A DNA stretch of 11,510 nucleotides from Paraglomus occultum (GCA_910592205.1 CAJVPJ010001198.1:1-11510), one strand, 5' to 3'. Numbered from the stretch's first letter, positions 1 through 7,700 are shown. The notes: generated by a model not told the origin, from the letters alone. Numbers and translations: made by a program.

Positions 1-134
1 TGCATGCGTACACAGCGCGCTAGACGTGTTTATGTCACGCGTAAAAAATTCCGAATAATTTTGTAACACACTGTATACAAACGGAACATCCCAAATCACC
101 AAAAAATTATATCACGCCTCGATTTTCAGCTTTT

Positions 135-148
135 CACGTGATCAGCTG
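135..148. promoter_or_regulatory. Overlapping palindromes (E-box-like) upstream of relic P1
   Basis: The sequence CACGTGATCAGCTG contains three overlapping 6-bp palindromes: CACGTG, TGATCA and CAGCTG. CACGTG and CAGCTG are E-box forms bound by bHLH factors in fungi, and CACGTG can also be read by some bZIP proteins. It lies about 60 bp before the start of relic P1, where a promoter would be expected. Binding is inference only; hexamer palindromes also arise by chance. Confidence 0.25.
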
Positions 149-207
149 TCGAAAAATGGATTCCGGCGCCAGCCGTTTAGATTCAATCAACGTAAATAGT
201 CTTCTGA

Positions 208-510
208 ATGTTTACTCACCATACTCACTATATTCGTGTGTGTTAATAACCGATTGAATCACGTACTTAGCGTGGACTCGAATTACGCAAAGTCTTCCGT
301 TGGATCAAACAGCCGGTGTCGATTTCAATTACGTTTACTCCCAGCTGATTTTTCAATCGTTTACCCAGTCTTCCAGCCAAGCTTTTTTTTTTACCTCTTC
401 CTCAGCCATTAAGTCAAACAACATTTAATTCAACTCCTTCAAACAACGCTGTCAATGTGGCAAATGCTACGAGCTACGGATACGTAGTAATTGTTACGAA
501 GATATTCTAA
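208..510 (+). pseudogene. P1: degraded, internally deleted member of the clustered N/Y-rich family
   Basis: This is a broken relative of the genes at 5415-5984 and 8792-9361. The start at 208 reads MFTHHTHYIRVC then a stop, matching MSTHNTHFIPN at the start of gene B. In other frames follow VNN and VDSNY, then DQTAGVDFNYV (B has NQAAGVNFSDI), TQSSSQAFF (B has TQPSSQASFF), and finally NNAVNVANATSYGYVVIVTKIF with a stop at 508. The end matches the first strand of the conserved C-terminal segment (NATSHGCIVIIMKA in C), but the helix and the last 20 or so residues are missing. The middle block (GNE...YVENN...) is deleted after a T run. At least two frame changes and two stops make it non-functional. 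It points at gene A, tail to tail. Similarity was judged by eye. Confidence 0.72.
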
Positions 511-743
511 TAAACCTAAACGTATAAGAAAATTGAAATATGTTTTTTGTATTGTCACCACCTACTTCCAAAATTTGTCTAACTAAAATAGCTTTCCCAA
601 ATGGTCTACCTGTTTCCAATTTTGAAGAAAACAGTTTAGCTATTCCTTGTCAACTACCAAAAATAAGCTGCAACAAACAGTTATAAATAACGAAATTTCT
701 GTTTCTTCAATTTAATGCTTATAAACTAAGTTCTGTAAAGCTG

Positions 744-764
744 AATAAATAAATAAATAAATAA
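744..764. repeat. AATA-type microsatellite
   Basis: About five copies of a 4-bp AATA unit in the spacer between relic P1 and gene A. A simple repeat with no sign of function. Confidence 0.85.
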
Positions 765-980
765 GAAGTAAAGCCGTGTGTGAGCTGGAAATTACAAACA
801 TTTTTCATAAACAAAAGACTGAGTTTGATTAAAAAGAGCATAAAGTTGTAAAAAATAAATAAAAAACTATGCCGTGGACTAGCTCTATGTTTCTTTCTTT
901 CGAGCTCTCTTTTTTTAGTTTTGTTTGCCTGTGAAACAAAATAACAAGGATCTTCTCTGGGACTCGATTGGCTTTCCAGA

Positions 981-1002
981 CTTTATTAACAGCAATTGGA
1001 TG
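981..1002 (-). terminator. Conserved 3' element of gene A with AATAAA
   Basis: On the minus strand this ends in GTTAATAAAG, containing the canonical polyadenylation hexamer AATAAA, about 225 bp after the stop of gene A. A 22-bp block here differs at only three positions from 8402-8423 beyond gene C, although the surrounding 3' flanks have diverged more. A shared poly(A) signal is the simplest reading. Use as a cleavage signal is inferred; the 3' UTR would be long for a fungus. Confidence 0.45.
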
Positions 1003-1228
1003 TCAATCTTGTGTTAAAAATAAACCTTTTTTCCGCACAACCTCACTCAGGCTTCTTTCATAAACCTTAAAGTATCTTTCTGAATACATGTAAATATTAT
1101 TTTTTACACCCAAGAGCGAGCAATAATAATGAAAGTATCTTAATTGACATAACTCTAAGCTAATAAAATACCCAAAAGTTACTATGACGAAATTCGATTA
1201 TCTGAAAAACGAAGGCTAAGTAAACAAA

Positions 1229-1777
1229 TTACATATATATTTTTTCCACCCTTACAAACAATTGAATAACGGACAAAAATTCTTCCAAATCAATATCACC
1301 GTTCATAACAATTACTGCATGTCCATGACTCGTAGCGATAGTCATCATGCTGGAAATGATAGAAGCAGATGGTACTTGATCTGATGTTTGGGGGAGAATA
1401 TAACGAATAGGCGTTCCACTGTAAGTGTTTGAGTCGTAGCCCGTCGTTGCAGCGTCGACTTCATTTTCAAAAACGTATCCGTAATGCGTGGTATTCAACG
1501 ATTCGTTTACACCCATGTAAATGCTATGATGGTCGACCTCGAAAGAAGAAGAATCCGGCCCGGGAGGTTGGAGAAACGTTTCATTAGGGAGCTGGTAGAA
1601 ATAGCTGGCAGTCAAGTCCATATTGCTTGTTTGATCCCATGGCAAATGGCTTGCGTGACCCGAGCCTGTGTCGGGCATATCCCAAGGAAGACTGTTTATA
1701 TAGTTAGAGTCTATACTATGTCCCTCACTTGATAAAACATTACTTTTGTTGATCGATTCGTTATTAAAACCGGCCAT
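1229..1777 (-). CDS. Gene A: N/S/Y-rich family protein with conserved strand-helix-strand C-terminus
   Basis: Function unknown; not recognised as a described family. The protein is 182 aa from the ATG at 1777 (MAGFNNES, aligned with MSAGFNNQ of gene C); three further codons upstream begin with TTG and are not counted. Residues 1-145 or so are rich in Asn, Ser, Thr, Tyr and Pro and look disordered, with a repeated LPWD motif (twice) and VNESLNTTHYGYVFEN matching the GNEPMNTTTSYRYVENN block of C. The last 35 residues (ATSHGHAVIVMNGD onward, ending VEKIYM) share 17 of 35 positions with C and end at the same residue. No signal peptide or membrane segment is visible, so a cytosolic or nuclear location is inferred. 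No intron is needed. It departs from its paralogues by FVR where C has CGM and B has CGR, losing a Cys-Gly pair. A TATA box lies about 80 bp upstream. Confidence 0.78.
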   Translation of the reverse strand: MAGFNNESINKSNVLSSEGHSIDSNYINSLPWDMPDTGSGHASHLPWDQTSNMDLTASYFYQLPNETFLQPPGPDSSSFEVDHHSIYMGVNESLNTTHYGYVFENEVDAATTGYDSNTYSGTPIRYILPQTSDQVPSASIISSMMTIATSHGHAVIVMNGDIDLEEFLSVIQLFVRVEKIYM

Positions 1778-2384
1778 ATCAAACAATAATGATAAGAGAT
1801 AAACAGCGTTTGGCTTGGAAATACAACAGATATACGAGTAGGCGGACGATGCTCATTTATAAAGATACGATATCTGTACTACTTGATATACCTGTTTAAG
1901 TAAGAAACGCAAGTAAATGTACACATGACCATTCCATTATACCCCCTTTAAATTGTGCATTTCGTCATATGCCACTGTATATAAAAAATTATTTATTTGT
2001 AGTACATTTGGTCCGGGTGCGCAAATTTCCTGAGAACGGGCTGCGCCGTGAATGAACCGGTGATCTGTCCCCAATTCAGTTATAAACTATTCACGCGACT
2101 AGTTACCTTTAACTAAACATCTCATAATCATAATCATACATTCACTCCCCCAGGCCTCATTTGTTGCACAACAAAAAAAATCAAATAAATAGGGGTATAA
2201 GACTTTTCCGACATCAAGGCCCATTACCCAATGTCAAAGAGATTGTAACTTACCAACAAGCTCTTATTGCAATCCATTTACATTCACACCCATATACCAA
2301 AAGACCGAGAAAAAGTCCCTCGACAGTGGTTTATCTGAATATTTACAGCGCAAATAAATAAAACCCCTAACAATATTCCCGGGT
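1778..2384. other. Divergent spacer between gene A and relic P2
   Basis: This spacer would hold both the promoter of A (leftward) and the former promoter of P2 (rightward). It contains the TATA box of A and, at 2009-2066, a patch visibly richer in G and C than its surroundings (GGTCCGGGTGCGC...GGGCTGCGCCGTG) with no coding sense seen. The reading frame at 2161-2361 starts with TTG and has no resemblance to the family; I do not call it a gene. Confidence 0.55.
1856..1863 (-). promoter_or_regulatory. TATA box of gene A
   Basis: The minus strand reads CTTTATAAATGAG about 80 bp before the ATG at 1777. Genes B and C have similar AT-rich TATA motifs upstream, at 6055-6064 and 9399-9406. Position and conservation across the three intact paralogues support a core promoter. 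Confidence 0.5.
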
Positions 2385-2861
2385 ATGACGAATGTTAATA
2401 ACCAATCGAATTGCGATACTTATTTGTAATCGGATCATGTGAATGACACAAACTCGATCAAGCAGCTGGTGTCAACTTCAGTGACGTCCTGTCCGCTCGC
2501 TCAAGCGCCTACCCAGTCTTCCAACCAAGTCTCTTTTTTTTTTGAACACTAATAATAACATCCACGCTGGCAGAAATGAACAGTTGGATACCACGTCTTA
2601 CGAAAATGTTGAAAACAACGAAAACCGAGGGGTCTACAACTCGCCCTTGGTTTGTTATCCCCCTCAAACGCCAAATCATGCACAATCAACTTCTGCTCTT
2701 TCCAACAATTTCAGCATGATGGCAAACGTTACGAGTCCTGAATGCATTATTATGGTCATGAAAGCAGATGCCCGTCTGGATAGACTATTGTCCATCATTC
2801 AATTATGCGAGGATAGAATTGTCCTTCGTTTTTTATATATCGAATTTTGTGATATTTGTAA
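2385..2861 (+). pseudogene. P2: frameshifted B-type member of the family
   Basis: A relic of a gene like B. It begins at ATG 2385 with MTNVNNQSN (B has NMTSVNNQAN), then meets a stop at about 2427. QAAGVNFSD, identical to B, follows in a second frame at about 2458-2484. Beyond a T run at 2531-2543 a long open stretch starts at 2542, where the codon aligned with Met of B (FFMDTNN) is TTG. It reads NTNNNIHAGRNEQ, ENVENNENRGVYN, SALSNNFSMMANVTSPECI and MKADARLDRLLSIIQLC. Just after that Cys, about 12 bases are missing compared with P3, so the final tail (DNA matching ...TGTCCTTCGTTTTTTATATA of B) is out of frame. Although about 100 codons remain open, it has no ATG start and is broken at both ends. 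P3 at 7145-7700 is its closest partner in the window. Confidence 0.78.
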
Positions 2862-2882
2862 ATTCGGATATCGAACTAGGTA

Positions 2883-2966
2883 CTATGGATGCATAGTAAT
2901 TTTCATGAAGCAGATAAGAACTACTTTCCATTATTCAATTATGTGGGTGGAAGCATATACGTGTAA
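2883..2966 (+). pseudogene. Tail fragment of an A/C-type family member, directly behind P2
   Basis: TATGGATGCATAGTAATTTT followed by CATGAAG matches the DNA of gene C coding for HGCIVIIMKA (TCATGGATGCATAGTAATTA, then TTATGAAGG). After a gap of about 15 bases it resumes with the end of the family segment and stops with TGTAA. The following bases, AATTTGTTTATTTAGCCTTC, match the 3' flank of gene A (AATTTGTTTACTTAGCCTTC) at 19 of 20 positions. So this is a second, A-like gene end fused about 20 bp behind the B-like end of P2. The rest of that gene is absent. The broken copy at 7731-7742 keeps only GGATGCATAGTAATTT. Confidence 0.68.
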
Positions 2967-2992
2967 TTTGTTTATTTAGCCTTCACTTTTCA

Positions 2993-4141
2993 TATACAAA
3001 ATTTTGTCATCTGCGGTAATTTTATCATTTTGTTCTTTTCATAAGTTATTGCTTGCGTTTTGAATATAAGAATACCGATTACGCTATTTACTTTCCGAGA
3101 GGGTAATCTTGTAAGTTGATCATTTTCCTCCCTCGTACACGATATCCATACATCTGGTTATTGTATTCTGATCCCAAGGCAGTTGAAGTTAACTCTATCA
3201 AAACCGCACCAATCGTAATTATTAAAACTGCGTTTAAAGTCGAGAACGATAAGATAAGTCGATACGTTATGTTTGAGCTATTGGCAAGAGAACGTAATGA
3301 TATTGATGTATCATGGCGTACATTTTGACCGATTAATTTCGCTATATTTTTTTTTCCGGAAGGCCATATGCTTCAAAGTGTCAGTTTTTTTAAACTTACA
3401 ACGTTATATCGCACAGTTGAGACTGATAACTTTGTTTTGCTATTTCAGACACCGAACGGATACCATTATTTCAATAATGTAATAAAGCGTGCATCTTTCG
3501 TTCGTGGTTGACATTTTGTCAGTTCAGTTTGCTTATGCTTTTATTTATTTAACCGCGTATAAAAGCTTGTTGTTTACGTTTTTCGATTGGTAGAATGTGA
3601 CGCTAATAGAGCTATAAATTGACAAAGTTTACCATGGTTAACTTTTCCTGCAAATAGTTAAGTTTTTTTTATCGCACACTGTATTCTTTCACATAGAAGC
3701 GATCTTTAAAACTACTTATTGTAAGTCGTATTATAATACCTTCAAACCGCGAAACTGGCATTATAAGGGATGGTGGATATTAGGCAGTCTATGAATCGTT
3801 TATGTGGCGTTGCATTGTCACTAAGCACAAATATGACTACTAGTACGTATCACGACAGTATCTAATCGATTGTGAAAGATCCAAAGATTGACCGCATTCT
3901 TCAAGTCTTAGCGTTCACGTTATGAAGATATAAGGTATGAAAATAGACAGGTGCGACCATATCAGGAAATATCAACAGTTTATAATGTTATTTATATGAA
4001 GTAATGTATATTTCAATTTGTTTATTCCACTTTGTTATTATTCAGAAATGATTTCCATACTTAGCCTAATAGTTAAAAGATAAACATCACCGTTTCAGTA
4101 GTTAGTGCGAGTATGTACAAAGGCCGATCAATTACGCCATC
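2993..4141. other. Duplicated non-coding flank of P2
   Basis: No gene is supported here. Open stretches at 3116-3328 and 3273-3482 are short, AT-rich, lack good starts or family similarity, and are not preserved in the duplicate at 7743-8226. The best-conserved part against the duplicate is 3689-3925, with 23 identical bases at 3798-3820 and 8018-8040. Between about 3190 and 3600 only scattered similarity to copy 2 is visible. Confidence 0.55.
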
Positions 4142-5296
4142 CTATTCTGTGTCTGAATTTTAATATTAATATATACTGATGCTGTATATAGTGCTTACAA
4201 TCGCTATTAAACTAAAGTGTATTTAATATTGAAACATGTATAATATCGGCAAGCCATAGTCAAAATATTATCGGCACCTTCATTTAAGCGCGGCATTTCT
4301 AAGTCACATGAGCCGAATATATTGAATATAATATACAGACTAAGATTTGCGCCAGGAAAATATAACATATGATCAAAAGCAGCACATAGTTCCCGGCGGA
4401 TCTCTCTCTCCCTCAGGGGCCCCTCCGACTAACGTTATACGTGTACACTATCCTATATTTACAATCTCATCAACAAAATTTTACCTACAATACAGTAAAC
4501 GATACCGAAGGTAGGTTTTCTTCCAAATTTGGACACAATTTTATTTTCTTTGTTATTAAAATTTTGCTCTTCAGTAGTATTATTCGTCAGTTAATTTTTC
4601 GTGATATTGGTAATGAGTTATATTTTTCATTAGACGCAACTAATGAGCTACTATCTACGCTCATCAAATCTATATTTATACTCAAAATACCGTAAAAAAG
4701 GTTATGTTTTTTGATAAAAGTTTATAACAAAAAAATGGCACTGTTTTTTATTATTATGGTACAAGCAATATGATATAGTTTTATGAAAGCATCTTGCTCG
4801 TCAAAAGCTTTAGCGATTTGAATATTATTATTCCTCCGTAGGATCTAATATTAAAATAATCCCACATGTGGACAAACTTTACTTTTTTGAATATCAGCTT
4901 TGCTTGCATAACAATGTCAATCAGAGTTAAAGTAATACAAAAAACGGGGTGCAGAGCTTGTAATTAACCACGTTTAAAGTTAATGGTTACTTGTTACACA
5001 TTTAAAGTTAATGGTTACTTGTCACACATTTAATGTTTCCTTGTATGCAAAATCATGTCTACAGATAGTTACGTTCGCCAAGAAAATGCTCTACGTTTAT
5101 ACGTATATCCGTTCTCTGTGTATTCTTACAGTTTTTAGAAACGTAGCTTGCTTCGTTTTAAAGTTTTAATTTCGGGAGGCTTTTAATTGAACATGTACTT
5201 GACGATTCGAAAGTTTGTGTTGTCTTATTGGTAACATAAATATAAGCGCAATCATTATTTTGCGCTCAAAACATATGAAAAAAAAAGAAAGAAATC
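4142..5296. other. AT-rich stretch with no supported gene
   Basis: I see no coding feature I can support. An open frame at 4441-4695 begins with GTG, is rich in Phe, Ile and Leu as AT-rich DNA tends to give, and resembles nothing else in the window. A short GC-rich patch with CAGGGGCCCCT lies at 4391-4430. A 28-bp tandem repeat lies at 4973-5028. Confidence 0.5.
4973..5036. repeat. 28-bp tandem repeat, two full copies and a partial third
   Basis: The unit starts TTTAAAGTTAATGGTTACTT and ends GTYACACA. Copies at 4973-5000 and 5001-5028 differ at one base (GTTACACA versus GTCACACA). A third copy starts TTTAATG at 5029 and then diverges. It sits in the gene-poor stretch upstream of the B tail duplicate. 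Too few copies and no spacers, so not a CRISPR array. Confidence 0.85.
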
Positions 5297-5329
5297 TTAT
5301 ACAATATAATAAAAAATCATAAGTTGCCA

Positions 5330-5383
5330 ACCCGATATATAAAAAGAGGAATAAACATAAAGGCTCTCTGCTCTCCCACATAT
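5330..5383 (-). pseudogene. Duplicated tail fragment 103 bp behind the matching point in gene B
   Basis: Reading leftward, ATATGTGGGAGAG at 5383-5371 repeats exactly the 13 bases at 5486-5474 inside gene B. In the same frame it gives ICGRAESLYVYSSFYI, against ICGRVERLYDCPSFFI in B; the frame then runs to a stop near 5297. It lies about 30 bp beyond the stop of B and has no upstream family sequence. It may be a remnant of a second gene end, like the one behind P2, or a local tail duplication. Confidence 0.5.
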
Positions 5384-5414
5384 GCCCATTCGATATAACT
5401 GCAATTTACCGAAT

Positions 5415-5984
5415 TTACCAATACCACAAAATTCTGTATATAAAAAACGAAGGACAGTCGTACAACCTTTCTACTCTCCCACATATTTGAATAATAGACA
5501 ATAGTCTGTCCATACTAGCATCCGCTTTCATGACAATTATTATACATTCACGACTTGTAACGTTTGTTATTGGGTCGAAATTATTCGAAAGAGTTGAATA
5601 ATAACCTGAGAATGAATTGTAAACGCCTCGGTTTTCGTTGTTTTCGACGTATGCGTAAGGCTGGGTGTTTGACTGTTCGTTTCCGCCCGTGTAAATATTA
5701 TTGGTGTCCATAAAAAAAGAAGCTTGGCTGGAAGGCTGGGTAGATGCTTGAAAGAGTGGAGTGGCATGTATGTCGCTGAAGTTGACACCGGCTGCTTGAT
5801 TCAAGGAAATACTACCTGCATCATTCATATTACGAATGTTATCGTTATACGATGGATGATTGTAGGTATAGTAATAGTTAGGATCCACAAGAGGTATTTG
5901 ATCCGATGGAACATCGTATGGATAATTCGCTTGGTTATTAACACTCGTCATATTGGGAATAAAGTGAGTATTGTGAGTGGACAT
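5415..5984 (-). CDS. Gene B: N/Y/S-rich family protein with extended C-terminal tail
   Basis: Function unknown. The protein is 189 aa from the ATG at 5984 (MSTHNTHFIPN), the same length as gene C. Residues 1-130 are low complexity and rich in Asn, Tyr, Ser and Pro: repeated PNYYYTYNHPSYND, then QAAGVNFSDI, TQPSSQASFFMDTNN, GGNEQSNTQPYAYVENNENR. The conserved C-terminal segment starts at about residue 142 (TNVTSRECIIIVMKADASMD) and continues LLSIIQICGRVERLYD, sharing 19 of 35 positions with C. Unlike A and C it then runs on for about 14 residues (CPSFFIYRILWYW). DNA for this extension is present in relics P2 and P3, so it is an inherited feature of the B type. No signal peptide is visible; the aromatic tail is too short and mixed for a clear membrane anchor. 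No intron is needed. It is the only intact B-type copy here. Confidence 0.8.
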   Translation of the reverse strand: MSTHNTHFIPNMTSVNNQANYPYDVPSDQIPLVDPNYYYTYNHPSYNDNIRNMNDAGSISLNQAAGVNFSDIHATPLFQASTQPSSQASFFMDTNNIYTGGNEQSNTQPYAYVENNENRGVYNSFSGYYSTLSNNFDPITNVTSRECIIIVMKADASMDRLLSIIQICGRVERLYDCPSFFIYRILWYW

Positions 5985-6054
5985 TTAGCAAATATTAATT
6001 TTGCAGTATATCGTTAGTGAATTCAGAGCGTACTTACGCCGATCGAACCACGGT

Positions 6055-6064
6055 TTTATTTATA
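6055..6064 (-). promoter_or_regulatory. TATA box of gene B
   Basis: The minus strand reads GACTATAAATAAAACC about 70 bp before the ATG at 5984, matching the spacing in gene A (about 80 bp). Confidence 0.5.
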
Positions 6065-6432
6065 GTCAGCAAGCAAGTAAAAACGCATAACACAAGATAC
6101 AATCAGTTAGTCCAACTGTTACACTAGAGTAACTCGTGATTGCATTTACGTTGTACATGCTCAAATGTAGAAATGTCTCAAAACGCCAATTGGCTTCATT
6201 AATAGAAATATTATGGCCTGTACCAACCTGGCATGTGTGATCGGGTTAGAATTTCCGATAGCCGCATGTCAGTATGTGTTACCAGGGCTGTTTCAGTATT
6301 TCGAGCGCTAAACAAAATATCCCTATTAGCATATTTTTTCTTCCTATCAAAATAAATAAAGTAGGAAAAACTGTTCAGGAAATAACATTAAACAGTAATT
6401 TAGAAAAGAAAAAAACGTGAATAATGTGATAA
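6065..6432. other. Spacer between gene B promoter and candidate gene; nothing recognised
   Basis: AT-rich sequence with no family similarity, no persuasive frame and no RNA gene that I can see. It would hold upstream control sequence of gene B and the 3' end of the candidate gene at 6445-7018. Confidence 0.5.
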
Positions 6433-6438
6433 TTTATT
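6433..6438 (-). terminator. Poly(A) signal after the candidate two-exon gene
   Basis: The minus strand reads GGAATAAATT, an AATAAA hexamer, only 7 bp after the stop codon at 6445. This is very close for a functional signal, so it is modest support for the gene. Confidence 0.3.
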
Positions 6439-6444
6439 CCTTTT

Positions 6445-7018
6445 TTAGCCAACGTTTACATTTTGTGGATAGTGCGATTCGACGTGCACAGATGATTCGA
6501 CATGTAATGGAAATAAGCAACTAATTTCTGGCAGTATTGTAGTAAGCTGAAAACTATAACAAGTGACCGGCTGACCATAACCGATAGGTTTGAAACGGTC
6601 TGTGGGAGTTGGCGAATTTTGAGGGCACTGTACTGTGTAGCAGTGGTGGCACACTTGAGTTAGATGAACTAGAACGGCGACGTGGTGCGAATGACTGTAT
6701 TTTATAATTAATTTACAGTCGCTAAAAAGATATTACAAATCAAGTTAGTTGATTGGTGATCGGATAATATGCGAATATAATTTGTTGTCACACATCTTCC
6801 ATTCGTTCAGAATTTAATTTTTTTTCCATTTACAATAATGGACAAAAAAAAAGGGCAAGCCAAAACGAATCCAAATTCAACATACGTATTGTATTCTTTC
6901 CACGAAGAGTCGTGTACGCGGGCGTGTCTGTAAAAATGGTTTGGCGAAAGTTTTCTGACACCCAGCAAATGAAGGGTACTCTCGTTAGTTTACCTTCCGT
7001 AACTGATTTGACAAGCAT
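6445..7018 (-). CDS. Candidate two-exon Cys/His-rich protein
   Basis: Not recognised. Exon 1 runs 7018-6834 (starts MLVKSVTEGKLTRVPF) and exon 2 runs 6721-6445. Joined they give 462 bases, 153 aa plus stop, with the frame kept across a phase-2 intron (6722-6833). Exon 2 is open for its full 277 bases and encodes a His/Cys cluster (HSHH, then VCHHCYTVQC: C-x2-C-x4-C) followed by PQNSPTPTDRFKP. Metal binding is possible but not shown. The start is divergent from P3, with 127 bp between the two ATGs. A rival reading exists: ATG near 7043 in another frame, joined through GTAAAC/TTTACAG, gives about 56 residues ending in NGKKIKF, without exon 2. Upstream exons may also be missing. Composition looks protein-like but no paralogue is present to confirm it. 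Confidence 0.35.
6722..6833 (-). other. Candidate spliceosomal intron, 112 nt, phase 2
   Basis: The donor is TT/GTAAAT at 6833 and the acceptor CTTTTTAG/CGACTG ends at 6722. A CTAAC branch site sits at 6748-6744, about 22 bases before the acceptor, a typical fungal spacing. The frames on both sides are open and join in phase, which is the main argument for it. An unspliced transcript would stop at 6830-6832, just inside the intron. Confidence 0.4.
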
Positions 7019-7144
7019 GTAAGTAAAGGAAAGGTGCGTTCATAAGCTTTTGCCAAATAATTCAGAAACATTCTTTACTGTTTTGATAAATTATACAATA
7101 AAGTTGTTGTAGAAACAATAATATAAATAGCATAACCATTGAAA

Positions 7145-7700
7145 ATGTCTGTTAAATTTATTCCAAAAATCTTTACTCGGTATTTGACTGAGGCAATATT
7201 GAAGTAGTAACAGTGCAAATCACGAAAGCTATACATACGATGCTTCATCGGATCAAACGTGTGTTACAGACCCTAATTATGCACGACATCCCATCAGATA
7301 ACATTCATAGTATGGGAGCCAACATATTCCACTCCAATCTTCCAAGCATCTACCCAGCCTTCAAACCAAACTACTTCTTTGGGATAACATCTATGCTGGC
7401 GGAAATGAACACTTGAATACCACATCTTACGGTATACGGAAACGAAAACCGAGGAGTCTATAATTTATCTTCGATTTATTATACCCCACATTTATTCGTT
7501 CAAACACCGTCTACTTTTACTCTTTCCAACAATTTCGACATGATGACAAACGTTACGAGTCGTGAATGCATCTTTATGGTCGTGAAAGCAGATGCTTATC
7601 TGGACAGGCTATTGTCCATTATTCAATTATGTGGTGTGGGAGAATAGAAACATTATACGATTGTCCTTCGTTTTTCATATATCGAATTTTGTGGTATTAG
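7145..7700 (+). pseudogene. P3: frameshifted B-type member with N-terminus close to gene C
   Basis: A third plus-strand relic. From ATG 7145 it reads MSVKFIPKIF (B has THFIPN) and soon stops. ANHESYTYDASSDQT and DPNYA follow in another frame (C has HESYTYSSPSEQ; B has SDQ and DPNYY). NIYAGGNEHLNTTSYG then shifts to GNENRGVYN, and an open run continues through LSNNFDMMTNVTSREC and VKADAYLDRLLSIIQLCG. Immediately after, a 5-bp tandem duplication TGTGG/TGTGG (7630-7639) shifts the frame into TAG at 7645. Without it the DNA matches the tail of B up to TGTGGTATTAG at 7700. At least three frame changes and several stops. It faces gene C and is divergent from the candidate gene at 6445-7018. Confidence 0.78.

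Larger units (their letters stand above)
511..1228. other. Non-coding stretch between P1 and gene A
   Basis: No open frame here looks coding. It is AT-rich and holds an AATA microsatellite (744-764). From about 960 it also holds the 3' flank of gene A, which resembles the 3' flank of gene C around 8380-8791. The two flanks share a run beginning ATATTATTT near 1094 (A side) and 8653 (C side) followed by TACACCCAAG. The closest match is the element at 981-1002. Confidence 0.6.
2385..4141 (+). repeat. Segmental duplication, copy 1 (P2 plus downstream DNA)
   Basis: This segment matches 7145-8226 in the same orientation. Matched blocks are the P2/P3 relics; 3090-3185 with about 7743-7870 (starts ACTTTCCGAGA, ends GTATTCTGATCCCAAG); 3689-3925 with 7913-8145 (starts TCACATAGAAGCG); and about 4070-4141 with 8170-8226 (CAGTAGTTAGTG, ACAAAGGCCGAT). 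Copy 1 is longer because copy 2 carries deletions, or copy 1 insertions, between blocks. The non-coding blocks rule out simple gene retroposition and indicate duplication of genomic DNA. Boundaries are approximate. Confidence 0.75.

Noticed and set aside
1229-1231. Intron beginning at GTAATT/GTAACT over the stop codons of A and C, extending the RRM-like segment
   Set aside because: The downstream candidate exons are short, differ between A and C and soon stop; the shared sequence looks like 3' UTR.
1484-1732. Open frame on the plus strand, 82 codons
   Set aside because: Lies opposite gene A, which has paralogues and a TATA box; this frame has no counterpart in B or C.
1778-1786. Three-codon extension of gene A beginning with TTG
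   Set aside because: TTG is not expected as a start in a nuclear fungal gene when an ATG aligned with gene C follows immediately.
3116-3482. Open frames downstream of P2
   Set aside because: Not conserved in the duplicate copy at 7743-8226, and no family or domain similarity.
4441-4695. 84-codon open frame beginning with GTG
   Set aside because: AT-driven composition, no ATG start, no related sequence in the window.
4973-5036. CRISPR array
   Set aside because: Repeats are directly adjacent without spacers, only two full units, and the genome is eukaryotic in character.
5166-5381. 71-codon minus-strand open frame with hydrophobic stretches (MWESREPL...)
   Set aside because: Its start is the tail-duplicate of gene B read in the wrong frame; the membrane-like look comes from poly-T DNA.
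5567-6017. Two open frames overlapping gene B (5567-5788 minus, 5724-6017 plus)
   Set aside because: Other-frame shadows of gene B; neither is preserved in the paralogues.
208-7700. Repeat-induced point mutation as the cause of decay in the plus-strand copies
   Set aside because: The visible breaks are insertions, deletions and frameshifts rather than a mass of C-to-T changes; a base-change count would be needed to exclude it fully.
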